The notes below the pieces were generated by a model. It had not been told where the DNA came from and did not search any database. It was given only the letters and a program-made list of their open reading frames with translations. DNA of 64,000 nt, from contig NZ_QUNG01000010.1 in NCBI RefSeq assembly GCF_003387375.1, forward strand, positions 62,001-126,000. The letters are read 5' to 3'. The position numbers and the translations under genes were made by a program. Positions 1 to 9,477 of this stretch are shown here, one piece after another (the first letter of the stretch is position 1; each line of letters begins with the position of its first letter). This DNA comes from Marinomonas pollencensis (GTDB lineage Bacteria > Pseudomonadota > Gammaproteobacteria > Pseudomonadales > Marinomonadaceae).

Positions 1-577
1 AGTCGGTATGCAAAAAACCTTTAGACAGCGCTATTGAATCCGCTAATATCGCATCAAGTCGCCCCGCGGTAAGGTCCAAATAAATTTCTTCTTGAGAGCC
101 GTACTCTCTAATGGTGGAGTTTGGATAAGTGAACTTTAAAAAATCTGCATGAGGAGTGGAGGATTGAACGCCGATTATTTTTCCGGCAAGTGTGCTTGGT
201 TTATCATCGGAAAATTCACCTTTTTTAGCGACGAATTTACCTGGTGTTGCATAGTATTTTTTAGAAAAGTCAATTATCTTCTGACGCTCTTTTGTAATTG
301 TCATTGAAGCAATAATGGCATCATATTTTCTCGCTAACAGGCCCGGTATCATGCCATCCCAGCCTTGTTCCACCATGACGCAGCTTCTCTTCATTTCCTT
401 ACAAAGCGCAAATGCAATATCGACATCAAAGCCAATGAGCTTTCCATCAGATGTTTTTTCTGAGAATGGTGGGTAAGCACCTTCTACTCCTATACGTAAA
501 GTATCGGACGCATTCGCGATATTGACAGAAAGACCGAATAAAACACCTATTACTGAGAATGTTATTTTCTTCAACAT
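1..577 (-). CDS. Basic amino-acid ABC transporter substrate-binding protein (partial)
   Basis: This is the N-terminal about 192 residues of a periplasmic solute-binding protein of the HisJ/ArgT/ArtJ type (SBP_bac_3); the rest lies beyond the left edge of the window. Translating the minus strand from the ATG at 577 gives a signal peptide (MLKKITFSVIGVLFG, ending near NANA), then LRIGVEGAYPPFS, the classic start of the mature domain, followed by a GFDVDIAFALC stretch, a Cys pair spaced as in lysine/arginine/histidine binders, and MTITKERQKIIDFS. Such proteins capture lysine, arginine or ornithine in the periplasm. It lies 54 bp downstream of the matching ATPase gene; permease genes would be expected further left. 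The exact ligand is inferred, supported by the ArgP-like regulator nearby. Confidence 0.88.
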   Translation of the reverse strand, partial: MLKKITFSVIGVLFGLSVNIANASDTLRIGVEGAYPPFSEKTSDGKLIGFDVDIAFALCKEMKRSCVMVEQGWDGMIPGLLARKYDAIIASMTITKERQKIIDFSKKYYATPGKFVAKKGEFSDDKPSTLAGKIIGVQSSTPHADFLKFTYPNSTIREYGSQEEIYLDLTAGRLDAILADSIALSKGFLHTD

Positions 578-631
578 AATATTTCCTTTTGGATTTTCAT
601 TTTTTAATAATATTCTTATAGTGCTTAAAAC

Positions 632-1408
632 TTAGTTATTTGTGCTGTTTAGAAATTGCTGAAAACGTTTTGATTTTTGATACATGAAAATATCTTTAGA
701 TAAGCCCTGCTCTTCAATCCGACCTTCATGAAGAAAGATGCAGCGGTTAGACACATCTCGCGCAAAACCCATTTCATGGGTGACCACCACCATAGTTCGT
801 CCTTCTTCAGCTAAGTCCCGCATAACAGTCAGCACTTCCCCTACAAGCTCAGGGTCTAGCGCTGACGTTGGCTCATCAAACAGCATTACCTTAGGATTCA
901 TCGCAAGCGCCCTTGCAATAGCCACACGCTGCTGCTGACCTCCTGACAAATGATTGGGGTAATAGTCAGAACGATCATAAATACCTACTTTTTCCAAAAG
1001 TGAATGAGCCTCTTCAGTAGCCTCCGCTTTATTTTTTCCTAATATATGAACGGGGCCTTCAATGATGTTTTCTAAAATCGTCATATGAGACCAAAGATGA
1101 AAACCTTGAAACACCATGGCTAAATTCGTTCTTATTCGCTCTACTTGACGGATATTTTCAGGCACTAACAAACCCGCTCGATTCTTCTTCATTTGAATCT
1201 CTTCTCCATTTACGGAGATACTGCCGGATGAAGGGGTTTCCAATAAATTAATGCATCTTAAAAAGGTGCTTTTTCCTGAGCCGGACGCACCCAGTATCGA
1301 AATTACATCCCCTTGGTTTGCGGTTAGACTCACACCCTTAAGCACATCTAAACTGCCAAAATTTTTATATATATCTTGCACAACAAGTGCTGGTGTAATC
1401 TGTGCCAT
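632..1408 (-). CDS. Polar/basic amino-acid ABC transporter ATP-binding protein (HisP/ArtP/AotP-like)
   Basis: This cytoplasmic ATPase of about 258 residues should power import of basic amino acids with the binding protein encoded just downstream. Visible motifs are Walker A GASGSGKS (residues 40-47), the Q-loop VFQGFHLW typical of HisP, signature LSGGQQQR, Walker [13 protein letters not shown] and the switch His in [10 protein letters not shown]. The frame is open upstream to 1501, but the ATG at 1408 is preferred: it is preceded by a GAGGATAACC ribosome-binding site and begins the conserved core ([18 protein letters not shown]) at the usual place. It is divergent from an ArgP-like regulator gene, suggesting control by that protein. 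Substrate assignment is inferred from family and context. Confidence 0.9.
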   Translation of the reverse strand: MAQITPALVVQDIYKNFGSLDVLKGVSLTANQGDVISILGASGSGKSTFLRCINLLETPSSGSISVNGEEIQMKKNRAGLLVPENIRQVERIRTNLAMVFQGFHLWSHMTILENIIEGPVHILGKNKAEATEEAHSLLEKVGIYDRSDYYPNHLSGGQQQRVAIARALAMNPKVMLFDEPTSALDPELVGEVLTVMRDLAEEGRTMVVVTHEMGFARDVSNRCIFLHEGRIEEQGLSKDIFMYQKSKRFQQFLNSTNN

Positions 1409-1503
1409 GGTTATCCTCAGAGCGAATAGAAATATTTGTTTTGAAGTCAAAAAAAGCATAGATAAAGCAGTGAGTTGAATAAACCTATAAAAAATATACA
1501 ATC

Positions 1504-1518
1504 TTTAGTAAAACTAAA
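1504..1518. promoter_or_regulatory. Candidate LysR-type operator (dyad) upstream of argP-like gene
   Basis: A perfect 6-3-6 inverted repeat, TTTAGT-AAA-ACTAAA, lies 13 bases before the ATG of the LysR-family gene in the intergenic region shared with the divergent transporter ATPase. LysR regulators commonly bind interrupted dyads in such regions to autoregulate and to control the divergent operon. The sequence is AT-rich, so chance is possible, and it sits close to the start codon. Confidence 0.35.
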
Positions 1519-1531
1519 CTAAGAGAAATAT

Positions 1532-2431
1532 ATGTTTAATAATCAAGAGCTTCTAACATTGATTGCTGTCATAGATAAGGGTAGTTTCGAGTCTGCGGCA
1601 AGATCATTATTTGTTACAACAGGGGCGATATCTCAGCGAATTAAATCGCTTGAGAATAAGTTCGGAGCACCAATCATAATCCGTAGCTCTCCTCCAAAAC
1701 TAACCAAGAATGGGGAGAGAATTATGCTATTGGCCAGACAAATATCATTACTACAAAAGGAGGTTGTTGACGTATTAAGCGCGAAAAAAGAAGGGCGAGC
1801 ATCAATCCCCATCGCGGTTAATTATGACTCTCTAACATCTTGGTTTTTAAAAGTAATTACTAGATCTTGTGTGGAGACTGATATTTTATTGGACATCAAA
1901 ACCACTAGCAAAAGCGCCACGCAACAGTTATTAAAAGATGGGACTGTTATTGCCGCGGTAACACCTTCTCCAGAAATCATTCCAGGGTGTAAGGCGGTTA
2001 GCTTAGGTGCGCTAGAATATTTACCTGTTTGCTCACGTCAGTTTTATCAAGAAAATTTTAAGAAAGGCGTATCCAAACAGTCATTATTGAAGGTTCCTGC
2101 AATCTACTTCTCAAATGAAGATTATTCAGGAAATTCATTTTTGAAAAAATTCGACCTCTCACCTGAAGATATTAGAAGGTACTTTGTTCCTGAGACTGAC
2201 GGCATCATTGAAATGGTTAAAGCGAATGTAGGCTGGGCTCCCTTACCTAGATTTTCGCTAGAAAAATACAGTGAAGAAGACCTAATCTGTTTTGATCCTC
2301 ATGTCTTTACTGTTGAGCTATTCTGGAAAACTTGGGAGTTATCGTCATTAACTATCCACAACTTTAGCCAAATAGTACTCCAAGAAGCCCGTAGCCACCT
2401 CCTGCAAAACTTGCCGGATACTAATAGTTAG
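1532..2431 (+). CDS. LysR-family regulator, ArgP/LysG-like
   Basis: This 299-residue DNA-binding regulator has an N-terminal winged helix-turn-helix (residues 1-60: QELLTLIAVIDKGSFESAA, then GAISQRIKSLENKFG) and a C-terminal effector domain. The block IIRSSPPKLTKNGERIM and the later VNYDSLTSWFLKVI and LGALEYLPVCSRQFYQENF align by eye with Escherichia coli ArgP (IciA), which senses lysine and arginine. In ArgP/LysG systems the target is often the exporter argO/lysE; here the divergent neighbour is instead an ABC importer for the same class of substrates, so regulation of uptake is the likely role. Start ATG has an AGAGAAATAT leader. The subfamily call is good; the target is inferred. Confidence 0.82.
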   Translation: MFNNQELLTLIAVIDKGSFESAARSLFVTTGAISQRIKSLENKFGAPIIIRSSPPKLTKNGERIMLLARQISLLQKEVVDVLSAKKEGRASIPIAVNYDSLTSWFLKVITRSCVETDILLDIKTTSKSATQQLLKDGTVIAAVTPSPEIIPGCKAVSLGALEYLPVCSRQFYQENFKKGVSKQSLLKVPAIYFSNEDYSGNSFLKKFDLSPEDIRRYFVPETDGIIEMVKANVGWAPLPRFSLEKYSEEDLICFDPHVFTVELFWKTWELSSLTIHNFSQIVLQEARSHLLQNLPDTNS

Positions 2432-2497
2432 TCTAAAACCCCTAATATTGGCCATCCAACTATTAAGGGTCTTAAATAGCCATAAGTTAATTAAAAC

Positions 2498-4666
2498 CTA
2501 TTGCGCTTTCTTAGCAATACGATAAGCGTGCAGTAAAGGCTCTGTGTAGCCAGCAGGCTGTTCCTTGCCTTTAAACACTAGATCGCACGCGGCGTTAAAG
2601 GCGATGCCATCAAAACCCGGTGCCATGGGTTGATACAAGGGATCACCCGCATTTTGTGTGTCTACAATCGCGGCCATGCGCTTTAAAGCCTCCATCACCT
2701 GTGCTTCGCTGCAAACGCCGTGTTCTAACCAGTTGGCTAGATGCTGGGACGAAATTCGCAATGTCGCTCTGTCTTCCATTAAGCCGACATTATTAATATC
2801 TGGCACTTTAGAACAACCGACACCTTGATCTATCCAGCGCACCACATAGCCTAAAATCCCTTGTGCGTTATTATCCAACTCGAATTTGATTTGCTCTGCA
2901 CTAAGCGAACTTGGGTCATCCATTAAAGGAATATGCAAAATATCATCCAGACTGGCTCGCTGGCGGGCGGCTAACTCTTGCTGACGTTGCCGTACATTAA
3001 CCTGATGATAGTGTGTGCTGTGCAAGGTGGCACCATTGGGTGACGGTACCCATGCCGTGTTGGCGCCAGACATAGGGTGGCCGATTTTTTGCTCTAACAT
3101 GGCGGCCATTTCATCCGGCATTGCCCACATACCCTTGCCGATTTGCGCCTTGCCCGGCAAGCCGCATTCAATGCCAATGTCGACATTCCAGTCTTCATAG
3201 GCTTGAATCCAGGGCTGTTGCTTCATGATGGATTTGGGGACAAACGCACCCGCTTGCATGGAGGTATGGATTTCGTCGCCGGTGCGATCCAGAAAGCCAG
3301 TATTAATAAACACCACGCGCTCGCTGGCGGCACGTATACATTCTTTAAGATTCACCGTAGTTCGACGCTCTTCGTCCATAATGCCGATTTTCAAGGTATT
3401 ACGTTTCAGTTGTAGCACCTCTTCGATGCGAGCAAACAGCTCAACAGCAAAAGCAACTTCTTCAGGGCCGTGCATTTTAGGCTTAACGATATTAACGCTG
3501 CCAGCACGGCTATTTTTACGTGTTGTGGCGCCATTTAAGTCATGCATCGCTGCATACGCCGTGATAAAGCCATCCATAATACCTTCCGGTATTTCATTGC
3601 CTTCTCGGTCTAAAATCGCTGGATTGGTCATCAAATGTCCGACGTTACGAATGAATAGCAAGCTACGGCCAGGTAACGTCAGGGTTTCACCTGTAGGGCT
3701 GGTATACGTTCGATCCGGGTTCATGGTACGCGTTACTGTGTTGCCCGCTTTTTCAAACTGATCTTGCAAGCTGCCCTTCATTAAGCCTAACCAATTGCGG
3801 TACACCTCGACTTTATCTTCTGCGTCTACCGCTGCAATGGAGTCTTCACAGTCCATGATGGTGGTGATCGCCGCTTCCACTAATAAATCTTTGACGCCCG
3901 CTTTATCGGTTTTGCCAACCGGTGAATTGGCATCTATTTGAATCTCAATATGCAAGCCGTGATTTTTTAGCAAGATAGCGCTAGGAGTGAGCGCATCACC
4001 CTTAAAGCCCAGCAGCTTCTCGGGCGACACTAAGCCAACACTGTCCCCTGAGAGCAAGGAAACACGCAAATGGCCGTCCACTACCTGATAACCTGTTGCG
4101 TCTTGGTGAGAGACGCCTTGCAACGGTGCCGCTTGGTCTAACAGCTGCCGACCAAAGGCGATGACCTTATCGCCACGGCGTGGATTGTAGCCAGCGCCCC
4201 TCTCTGCGCCGTCGCTATCTGAAATCGCATCGGTGCCATACAAGGCATCATATAGGCTCCCCCAACGGGCGTTGGTGGCATTCAATGCAAAGCGCGCATT
4301 TTTAACCGGCACGACAAGCTGCGGCCCAGCTTGTTCAGCGATCTCTTGGTCTACATTCTGGGTGGTGACTTTAAAGGCAGGCCCTTCTGGCAGTAAGTAA
4401 CCAATGTCCTTTAGAAAGGCTTTATAGGCGCTGGCATTGTGGGCATGGCTTCTATTCGTTCGGTGCCATTCATCAATTTGCGTCTGTAATGCATCTCGCT
4501 TTGCTAACAAGGCTTGGTTTTTAGGAGCAAGCTGTTCCAAGCTCTCTTCTAAACCTTGCCAAAAATCTTTGACATCTATCCCTGTACCAGGGGCTATCTC
4601 TTCATTGACTAAACGCCATAAATTTTCCGCTACCTGTAGACCACCTTGCTGAATTCGTGTCGGCAT
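2498..4666 (-). CDS. glcB: Malate synthase G
   Basis: This enzyme condenses glyoxylate with acetyl-CoA to make malate, completing the glyoxylate shunt or glycolate use in the cytoplasm. The length of 722 residues is typical of the monomeric G isoform (about 720-725) and clearly longer than the A isoform. Characteristic stretches are [83 protein letters not shown] and [18 protein letters not shown], which together form the TIM-barrel active site. The ATG at 4666 is preceded by AAGGACAAAGCG. No isocitrate lyase or glc genes lie next to it; it is monocistronic in this window and divergent from pstS. Confidence 0.97.
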   Translation of the reverse strand: MPTRIQQGGLQVAENLWRLVNEEIAPGTGIDVKDFWQGLEESLEQLAPKNQALLAKRDALQTQIDEWHRTNRSHAHNASAYKAFLKDIGYLLPEGPAFKVTTQNVDQEIAEQAGPQLVVPVKNARFALNATNARWGSLYDALYGTDAISDSDGAERGAGYNPRRGDKVIAFGRQLLDQAAPLQGVSHQDATGYQVVDGHLRVSLLSGDSVGLVSPEKLLGFKGDALTPSAILLKNHGLHIEIQIDANSPVGKTDKAGVKDLLVEAAITTIMDCEDSIAAVDAEDKVEVYRNWLGLMKGSLQDQFEKAGNTVTRTMNPDRTYTSPTGETLTLPGRSLLFIRNVGHLMTNPAILDREGNEIPEGIMDGFITAYAAMHDLNGATTRKNSRAGSVNIVKPKMHGPEEVAFAVELFARIEEVLQLKRNTLKIGIMDEERRTTVNLKECIRAASERVVFINTGFLDRTGDEIHTSMQAGAFVPKSIMKQQPWIQAYEDWNVDIGIECGLPGKAQIGKGMWAMPDEMAAMLEQKIGHPMSGANTAWVPSPNGATLHSTHYHQVNVRQRQQELAARQRASLDDILHIPLMDDPSSLSAEQIKFELDNNAQGILGYVVRWIDQGVGCSKVPDINNVGLMEDRATLRISSQHLANWLEHGVCSEAQVMEALKRMAAIVDTQNAGDPLYQPMAPGFDGIAFNAACDLVFKGKEQPAGYTEPLLHAYRIAKKAQ

Positions 4667-4781
4667 CGCTTTGTCCTTATTATTAACTGCTGATGAATTA
4701 TTTATATCACTTTATTAAAAACTGAAACAGCTGTTACGGCGCCTAGCAAGACAATATTTCTCTCCACGCTTTCTACTGTGC

Positions 4782-4822
4782 TTGTCATAAAAGCGACTTA
4801 AAGTGTCATATAAGCCTGTCAC
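4782..4822 (+). promoter_or_regulatory. Candidate distal PHO box cluster
   Basis: Heptamers resembling the PhoB half-site CTGTCAT occur as TTGTCAT (4782), a weak GCGACTT (4793), GTGTCAT (4803) and CTGTCAC (4816), spaced about one helical turn apart as in PHO boxes. The cluster is about 410 bp from the pstS start and about 115 bp from the glcB start, so its target is unclear. PhoB binding is inferred from sequence pattern only. Confidence 0.45.
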
Positions 4823-5070
4823 AAAGCGCTAAAAAAACATCAAAAAGCCTCGGATAGCACTTCTAAAAACGCTTATGCACTAATTTTATGACACTTTCTT
4901 CCAAATTCATGATCATTTGAAAAGACAAGATAAAAAGTGAAGCGATCAAAAAAATATTATTTAAATTCATCAACTTATAAAAAACACTAGCCCAAAAAAA
5001 CGGCATTTGAATGGTTTTCAGCAAGATAAAATGCGACGAGAAGAGGCATTTTTCACGTTTGGTAACCAAA

Positions 5071-5097
5071 CTGTCATAAAACCTGTGCAATATGTCT
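5071..5097 (+). promoter_or_regulatory. Candidate PHO box of the pst operon
   Basis: The sequence CTGTCATAAAACCTGTGCA carries a perfect first PhoB heptamer and a degenerate second one 11-12 bases later, followed by a weak third repeat (TATGTCTTT). It lies about 140-160 bp before the pstS ATG. A PHO box here is expected because pst operons of gammaproteobacteria are induced by PhoB under phosphate limitation. The -10 element is not obvious. Confidence 0.55.
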
Positions 5098-5233
5098 TTC
5101 CAGACAAGAGTGATAAGCCAAAAACATTCATTGTCTAGCAGACATAACGATGAGAAAAGATGCGGGCAAAAACGCCTAGCATCTTAGTTACAAAATGATA
5201 ATTCACGCTGAACATTATAAAGGATACGCTCTC

Positions 5234-6286
5234 ATGAAACGCATTTTTGCAAGCTTGGCTGTTTGTGCTGCCGCAACCGCATTGACTGCTACATCAGCTT
5301 TCGCTGCCGAAAACATCACTGGTGCTGGCGCAACATTCCCATACCCGATTTATGCAAAATGGGCTCAGTCTTACAACAAAGAAACTGGCGTTCAATTGAA
5401 CTACCAATCAATCGGTTCTGGTGGCGGCATCAAACAGATTTCAGCAAAAACCGTTGATTTCGGCGCATCTGACAAACCATTAACTGCAAAAGTTCTTGAA
5501 GAAAAAGGCATGATGCAGTTCCCAATGGTAATGGGCGGCATTGTTCCAATCATTAACGTAGAAGGCATCAAACCTGGCGAATTGGTTCTTGATGGCGAAA
5601 CGCTTGCGAACATCTTTCTAGGCAAGATCAAAAAATGGGATGACGCAGCGATCAAAGCGTTGAACCCAGGCGTTAGCTTACCTAGCAAACGTATCTCTGT
5701 TGTTCACCGTGCAGACGGTTCAGGTACAACATTTAACTTCACTTACTACTTAGCTGACATTTCTCCTGAATGGAAAAAGAATGTTGGTGTTGATGCCTCT
5801 GTACAATGGCCAACAGGTACCGGTGGTAAAGGTAACCAAGGTGTTGCTAACTACGTTTCACAATTGAAAAACTCAGTGGGCTATGTTGAGTATGCTTACG
5901 CACTACAAAACAACCTAACCTACTCAAAAATGAAAAACAAAGAAGGCAACACAGTAGCGCCTACCATGGAAGCATTCCAAGCTGCGGCGGCCGGTGCTGA
6001 TTGGACGCACTCTGATGGCTTCTACTTGATTCTTGCTAACCAACCTGGTGCGAAAAGCTGGCCGATGACTGCTGCGACTTTCATCCTTCTTCATAAGAAA
6101 GTTGAAAACCCAGAAGCTATCAAATCAGCGCTTAACTTCTTCGATTGGGCATACAACAACGGTGACGCTGCTGCAGAAGAGCTTCACTATGTACCATTCC
6201 CTGGCAGCGTAAAATCTCTAGTACGCGATGCTTGGGCGAAAGAACTAAAAACAGCTGACGGCAAGTCCGTATACATGGGTTCTTAA
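5234..6286 (+). CDS. pstS: Phosphate-binding periplasmic protein PstS
   Basis: PstS captures inorganic phosphate in the periplasm and delivers it to the PstCA channel. The 350-residue precursor has a signal peptide of about 25 residues (MKRIFASLAV ... SAFA|AE) and the family hallmarks ITGAGATFPYPIYAKW, GSGGGIKQI, FGASDKPL, VHRADGSGTTFNFTYYL and NQGVANYV, which include phosphate-contacting Ser, Asp, Arg and Thr residues. The frame is open from 5195, but the ATG at 5234 has an AAAGGA ribosome-binding site and begins the signal peptide. It is first in pstSCAB, behind a candidate PHO box. Confidence 0.97.
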   Translation: MKRIFASLAVCAAATALTATSAFAAENITGAGATFPYPIYAKWAQSYNKETGVQLNYQSIGSGGGIKQISAKTVDFGASDKPLTAKVLEEKGMMQFPMVMGGIVPIINVEGIKPGELVLDGETLANIFLGKIKKWDDAAIKALNPGVSLPSKRISVVHRADGSGTTFNFTYYLADISPEWKKNVGVDASVQWPTGTGGKGNQGVANYVSQLKNSVGYVEYAYALQNNLTYSKMKNKEGNTVAPTMEAFQAAAAGADWTHSDGFYLILANQPGAKSWPMTAATFILLHKKVENPEAIKSALNFFDWAYNNGDAAAEELHYVPFPGSVKSLVRDAWAKELKTADGKSVYMGS

Positions 6287-6290
6287 GCGA

Positions 6291-7295
6291 ATGACTAAAC
6301 CCAACATGACTCTCGTCGAAAACTCTAATACGAAAGCTCATGAAGAGGCCGCTGGATCATTCCAGCGGTCTCCTCGCTTCATGAATGGTGAGGCTTTTAA
6401 CAGCACATTCAAATGGCTTTCTATTGGTTCCGCGCTTTTTATTCTGGTTATCTTAGGTGGCTTCTTTGTTTCCTTAACCGTAGGTGCATGGCCTGCCCTA
6501 AGTAAATTTGGCTTGTCCTTTATTTGGACCTCTACTTGGAACCCAGTTACCGAACAGTTTGGTGCTTTGCCAGCCATTGCCGGCACGCTCATTACTTCTG
6601 GGATCGCCATTATTATTGCTGTGCCTCTTGCGTTCGCCATTGCTATTTACATTACTCAATTGGCTCCAAGATGGTTACGTCATCCGCTAGGCATTGCAAT
6701 TGAACTCTTGGCCGCTATTCCAAGTATTATTTATGGTATGTGGGGACTTTTCTTCTTCGCTCCGATATTTGCCGAATTCATTCAAGCACCCGTTATTGAT
6801 GCGTTTGAAAACGTGCCATTTTTATCAACTATCTTTGCTGGTCCTGCGATAGGTATTGGTATGGCAACGGCTGGTATTGTATTGGCCATTATGATTTTGC
6901 CTTTTATTGCTTCCGTGATGCGCGATGTAATTGACACTGTGCCAAAACGCTTAAAAGAAAGTGGTTATGCCATTGGCGCCACCGACTGGGAAGTAACTCG
7001 TGCGATTATTATTCCTCACTGTAAAACAGCCATGACAGGGGCTATTTTTCTAGGCTTAGGCCGTGCATTAGGGGAAACCATGGCCGTTACCTTTATCATT
7101 GGTAACGCGAACCGTATTACCGCCGCTATTTTTGCACCCGGCAACACAATTGCATCGACTATTGCAAACGAATTCCAGGAAGCTTACTCAAGCATTCACT
7201 CCTCGTCTTTGATTGCACTAGGTTTGTTACTGTTTATTATTACTTTCATCGTTCTCGCTGTTGCGCGCATGATGCTTAATCGAATTTCGTCCTAG
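6291..7295 (+). CDS. pstC: Phosphate ABC transporter permease PstC
   Basis: One of the two inner-membrane subunits of the high-affinity phosphate channel. The 334-residue protein has a hydrophilic N-terminal tail of about 45 residues, then six predicted membrane segments; the first is near IGSALFILVILGGFFVSLTV. The cytoplasmic coupling loop carries KRLKESGYAIGATDWEVTRAIIIP, matching the EAA motif, and GLGRALGETMAVTFIIGNA is a PstC signature. Its ATG lies four bases after the pstS stop and has no strong ribosome-binding site; the ATG at 6306 is a possible alternative. Function is tied to PstS, PstA and PstB encoded on either side. Confidence 0.95.
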   Translation: MTKPNMTLVENSNTKAHEEAAGSFQRSPRFMNGEAFNSTFKWLSIGSALFILVILGGFFVSLTVGAWPALSKFGLSFIWTSTWNPVTEQFGALPAIAGTLITSGIAIIIAVPLAFAIAIYITQLAPRWLRHPLGIAIELLAAIPSIIYGMWGLFFFAPIFAEFIQAPVIDAFENVPFLSTIFAGPAIGIGMATAGIVLAIMILPFIASVMRDVIDTVPKRLKESGYAIGATDWEVTRAIIIPHCKTAMTGAIFLGLGRALGETMAVTFIIGNANRITAAIFAPGNTIASTIANEFQEAYSSIHSSSLIALGLLLFIITFIVLAVARMMLNRISS

Positions 7296-7304
7296 GAGCT
7301 GTCC

Positions 7305-8150
7305 GTGAACGCTGTCATTAGACGTCGCCATTTCTCTAACGCATTCGCCCGCGTTCTTATCATTGCTGCCACTATTTTGGTTGTGGCAATGCTCATTTGG
7401 ATTTGCTCTGTGCTGATATACGAAGGTTTTTCAGCATTCAAACCTACTTTATTTACTGAGATGACGCCTCCTCCTGGTGAATCTGGTGGCTTAGCGAACG
7501 CAATCGTGGGTAGCTTCTTGCTCGTGGGTGTCGCCATGTTGTTCGCAACACCGGTTGGTATCTTAGCTGGCACTTATTTAAACGAATATGGTAAAGGCAC
7601 TTGGTTGGCCTCTACTATTCGTTTCGTAAATGATGTTCTACTAGCAAAACCATCTATTCTGGCTGGCCTGTTCATTTACGAGATTATAGTGGCGCCAATG
7701 GGAAGCTTCTCTGGTTGGGCTGGCTCTGCCGCTTTGGCCGTTATCGCGATCCCAGTTGTTGTCCGTACCACAGAAGATATGCTTAACCTTGTTCCAAACA
7801 GCATGCGAGAAGCCGCTTACGCTTTGGGTGCGAGTCGCTCTAAAGTTATTTTATCTGTGAGCTACCGTGCCGCCCGAGTGGGTATGACAACAGGTATCCT
7901 TTTATCTGTCGCGCGTATTGCAGGGGAAACAGCACCATTGCTATTTACCGCACTGAACAACCAATTCTGGTCCACTGATATGACCTCGTCGATTGCGAAC
8001 TTACCAGTGATGATCTTCCAGTATGCAATGAACCCTTATCCGGATTGGCAAGCTCTTGCATGGGCTGGTGCATTATTAATCACCTTAACCATCCTTGCTC
8101 TATCTATTATTTCGCGAGTGGTGTTACGCTCAGCGAATGAACAACACTAA
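7305..8150 (+). CDS. pstA: Phosphate ABC transporter permease PstA
   Basis: Second inner-membrane subunit of the phosphate importer, 281 residues with about six membrane segments. Signatures include [35 protein letters not shown], the coupling-loop motif [15 protein letters not shown] and [21 protein letters not shown]. Translation starts at GTG (7305) behind AGGAGCTGTCC, nine bases after pstC. The family is usually about 280-300 residues, so it is complete. It pairs with PstC to form the pathway through the membrane. Confidence 0.95.
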   Translation: MNAVIRRRHFSNAFARVLIIAATILVVAMLIWICSVLIYEGFSAFKPTLFTEMTPPPGESGGLANAIVGSFLLVGVAMLFATPVGILAGTYLNEYGKGTWLASTIRFVNDVLLAKPSILAGLFIYEIIVAPMGSFSGWAGSAALAVIAIPVVVRTTEDMLNLVPNSMREAAYALGASRSKVILSVSYRAARVGMTTGILLSVARIAGETAPLLFTALNNQFWSTDMTSSIANLPVMIFQYAMNPYPDWQALAWAGALLITLTILALSIISRVVLRSANEQH

Positions 8151-8164
8151 TTTTGGAAAAGACT

Positions 8165-8983
8165 ATGGAAATGACCATGACTCCAGCAGATTTAACAAAC
8201 ATTGAGCCAGGCAAATCAGAGTCTGCCAATGAGGTTGATATTTCGATTCGTGATTTGAACTTTTATTACGGTAACAATCACTCTCTAAAGAATATAAACC
8301 TTGAGATTGGCCGTAATGAAACCACGGCAATCATTGGGCCATCAGGTTGTGGTAAATCCACATTACTGCGTATTCTGAATCGCATCTATACACTTTACCC
8401 AGGTCAGGAAGCGAGAGGGGAAGTGATGATGGATGGCCAGAACATTCTGGATCCGAAGGTCAATGTGTCTGCATTACGAGCTCGCGTGGGTATGGTGTTT
8501 CAATCACCAACGCCTTTCCCTATGTCGATCTATGACAACATTGCTTATGGTATTCGTCTTTATGAGAAACCATCGCGCCGTGAAATGGATGCTCGAGTCG
8601 AGAAAGCCTTGCGCAGTGCAGCATTGTGGGACGAAGTAAAAGACAAGCTACATCAAAGTGGTCAAAGTCTTTCTGGTGGCCAGCAACAGCGTTTGTGTAT
8701 TGCCAGAACCATTGCTTTGGAACCTCAAGTACTATTGCTTGATGAGCCAACGTCTGCTCTTGACCCAGTTTCTACTTCTAAGATTGAAGATTTGTTGGAC
8801 ACACTGCGTGACGAGTACACTATCGTTATCGTAACGCACAACATGCAACAAGCGGCTCGCGTCTCTCAGAAGACAGTCTTCATGTACTTAGGTGAAGTGG
8901 TCGAAGTAGCCGAAACAGATGAAATGTTTTTACGTCCGAAAGAAGAACGTACTAAAAACTACATTACTGGTCGTTTCGGTTAG
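8165..8983 (+). CDS. pstB: Phosphate ABC transporter ATP-binding protein PstB
   Basis: The cytoplasmic ATPase that energises phosphate import. Motifs in order are Walker [10 protein letters not shown], the PstB-typical [18 protein letters not shown], signature LSGGQQQRL, Walker [13 protein letters not shown] and [12 protein letters not shown]. The frame opens with a TTG at 8153, but ATG at 8165 is a better start after GGAAAAG; ATGs at 8171 and 8177 are also possible because the first 30 residues are not conserved. It ends the operon: no phoU follows, unlike in many gammaproteobacteria, and a hairpin begins a few bases later. Confidence 0.95.
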   Translation: MEMTMTPADLTNIEPGKSESANEVDISIRDLNFYYGNNHSLKNINLEIGRNETTAIIGPSGCGKSTLLRILNRIYTLYPGQEARGEVMMDGQNILDPKVNVSALRARVGMVFQSPTPFPMSIYDNIAYGIRLYEKPSRREMDARVEKALRSAALWDEVKDKLHQSGQSLSGGQQQRLCIARTIALEPQVLLLDEPTSALDPVSTSKIEDLLDTLRDEYTIVIVTHNMQQAARVSQKTVFMYLGEVVEVAETDEMFLRPKEERTKNYITGRFG

Positions 8984-9016
8984 TAAAAAAATAAGGCGAA
9001 CTCAATGTTCGCCTTA
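8984..9016. terminator. Hairpin terminator between pstB and the DUF1294 gene
   Basis: A 10-bp perfect stem (TAAGGCGAAC / GTTCGCCTTA at 8992-9001 and 9007-9016, loop TCAAT) lies between two convergent genes. On the minus strand it is followed by a run of T (A-tract at 8984-8991), making it an intrinsic terminator for the DUF1294 gene; it can also end pst transcripts. Confidence 0.75.
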
Positions 9017-9085
9017 CGATAAGATGATTTGGTGCCCGAAACAAAATGGGCATCAAATCGGTCAGCTACGCTTTAAAACCTTCCT

Positions 9086-9403
9086 TCAAAACCAGCTTAA
9101 AATCGCATTCATACCCTGTACTCCCCTCACCGCCAAAAAACAGCCGAGCGAAAACAGCATCAGGTTGATGACCAAGGTCGACCAAAATACCAGGCGAAAA
9201 CGGGTTTTAAGGGTTTTATGACGGTAATATTTTTGTCCCAACAAAGCGCCCGGCCAGCCACCTAACAAAGCGAACCAATGCAGCCTAGACTCTGGAATTC
9301 GATACGCTTGTCGCTTTGCTGCTCCCTTGTCCCAACCATACAGAGCAAACGTCAGTAGGCTTATAAGCAAATAGTAGATAAACAGAATAATTGATAAAGA
9401 CAC
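9086..9403 (-). CDS. DUF1294 family membrane protein
   Basis: A 105-residue inner-membrane protein with hydrophobic segments near residues 3-22, 40-56 and 72-95. The motif YGWDKGAAKRQAYRIPE followed by LHWFALLGGWPGALLGQKYYRHKT is characteristic of DUF1294 (also found fused to cold-shock domains). The family has no established biochemical function. It starts at GTG (9403) after AGGAACCCCCA. It is monocistronic, convergent with pstB, and ends before a bidirectional hairpin. Confidence 0.85.
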   Translation of the reverse strand: MSLSIILFIYYLLISLLTFALYGWDKGAAKRQAYRIPESRLHWFALLGGWPGALLGQKYYRHKTLKTRFRLVFWSTLVINLMLFSLGCFLAVRGVQGMNAILSWF

Positions 9404-9477
9404 TGGGGGTTCCTAGTCTAAACTTAATGCTCTCAGGGCTAATGTGCTCCCTAAGCGTAAGCGCCCACAACAAACGC

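Larger units (their letters stand above)
4667..5233. other. Long intergenic region between glcB and pstS
   Basis: This 567-bp stretch separates two divergent genes. It is AT-rich and holds two groups of Pho-box-like heptamers, one near glcB (about 4782-4822) and one before pstS (about 5071-5097), plus an isolated reverse-oriented copy near 4885-4894. The only open frames (for example minus strand 4863-5090 and plus strand 5031-5135) overlap these sites and show no recognisable protein features. I see no convincing RNA gene. Confidence 0.6.

Noticed and set aside
3225..3761. Long antisense frame within malate synthase G
   Set aside because: It is a shadow of glcB with no family resemblance.
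4863..5090. Minus-strand open frame of 75 residues between glcB and pstS
   Set aside because: It covers the Pho-box region, is AT-driven and low-complexity, and has no convincing ribosome-binding site.
5031..5135. Plus-strand small frame beginning MRREEAFFTF
   Set aside because: It overlaps the proximal Pho box and runs through the likely promoter of pstS; no supporting features.
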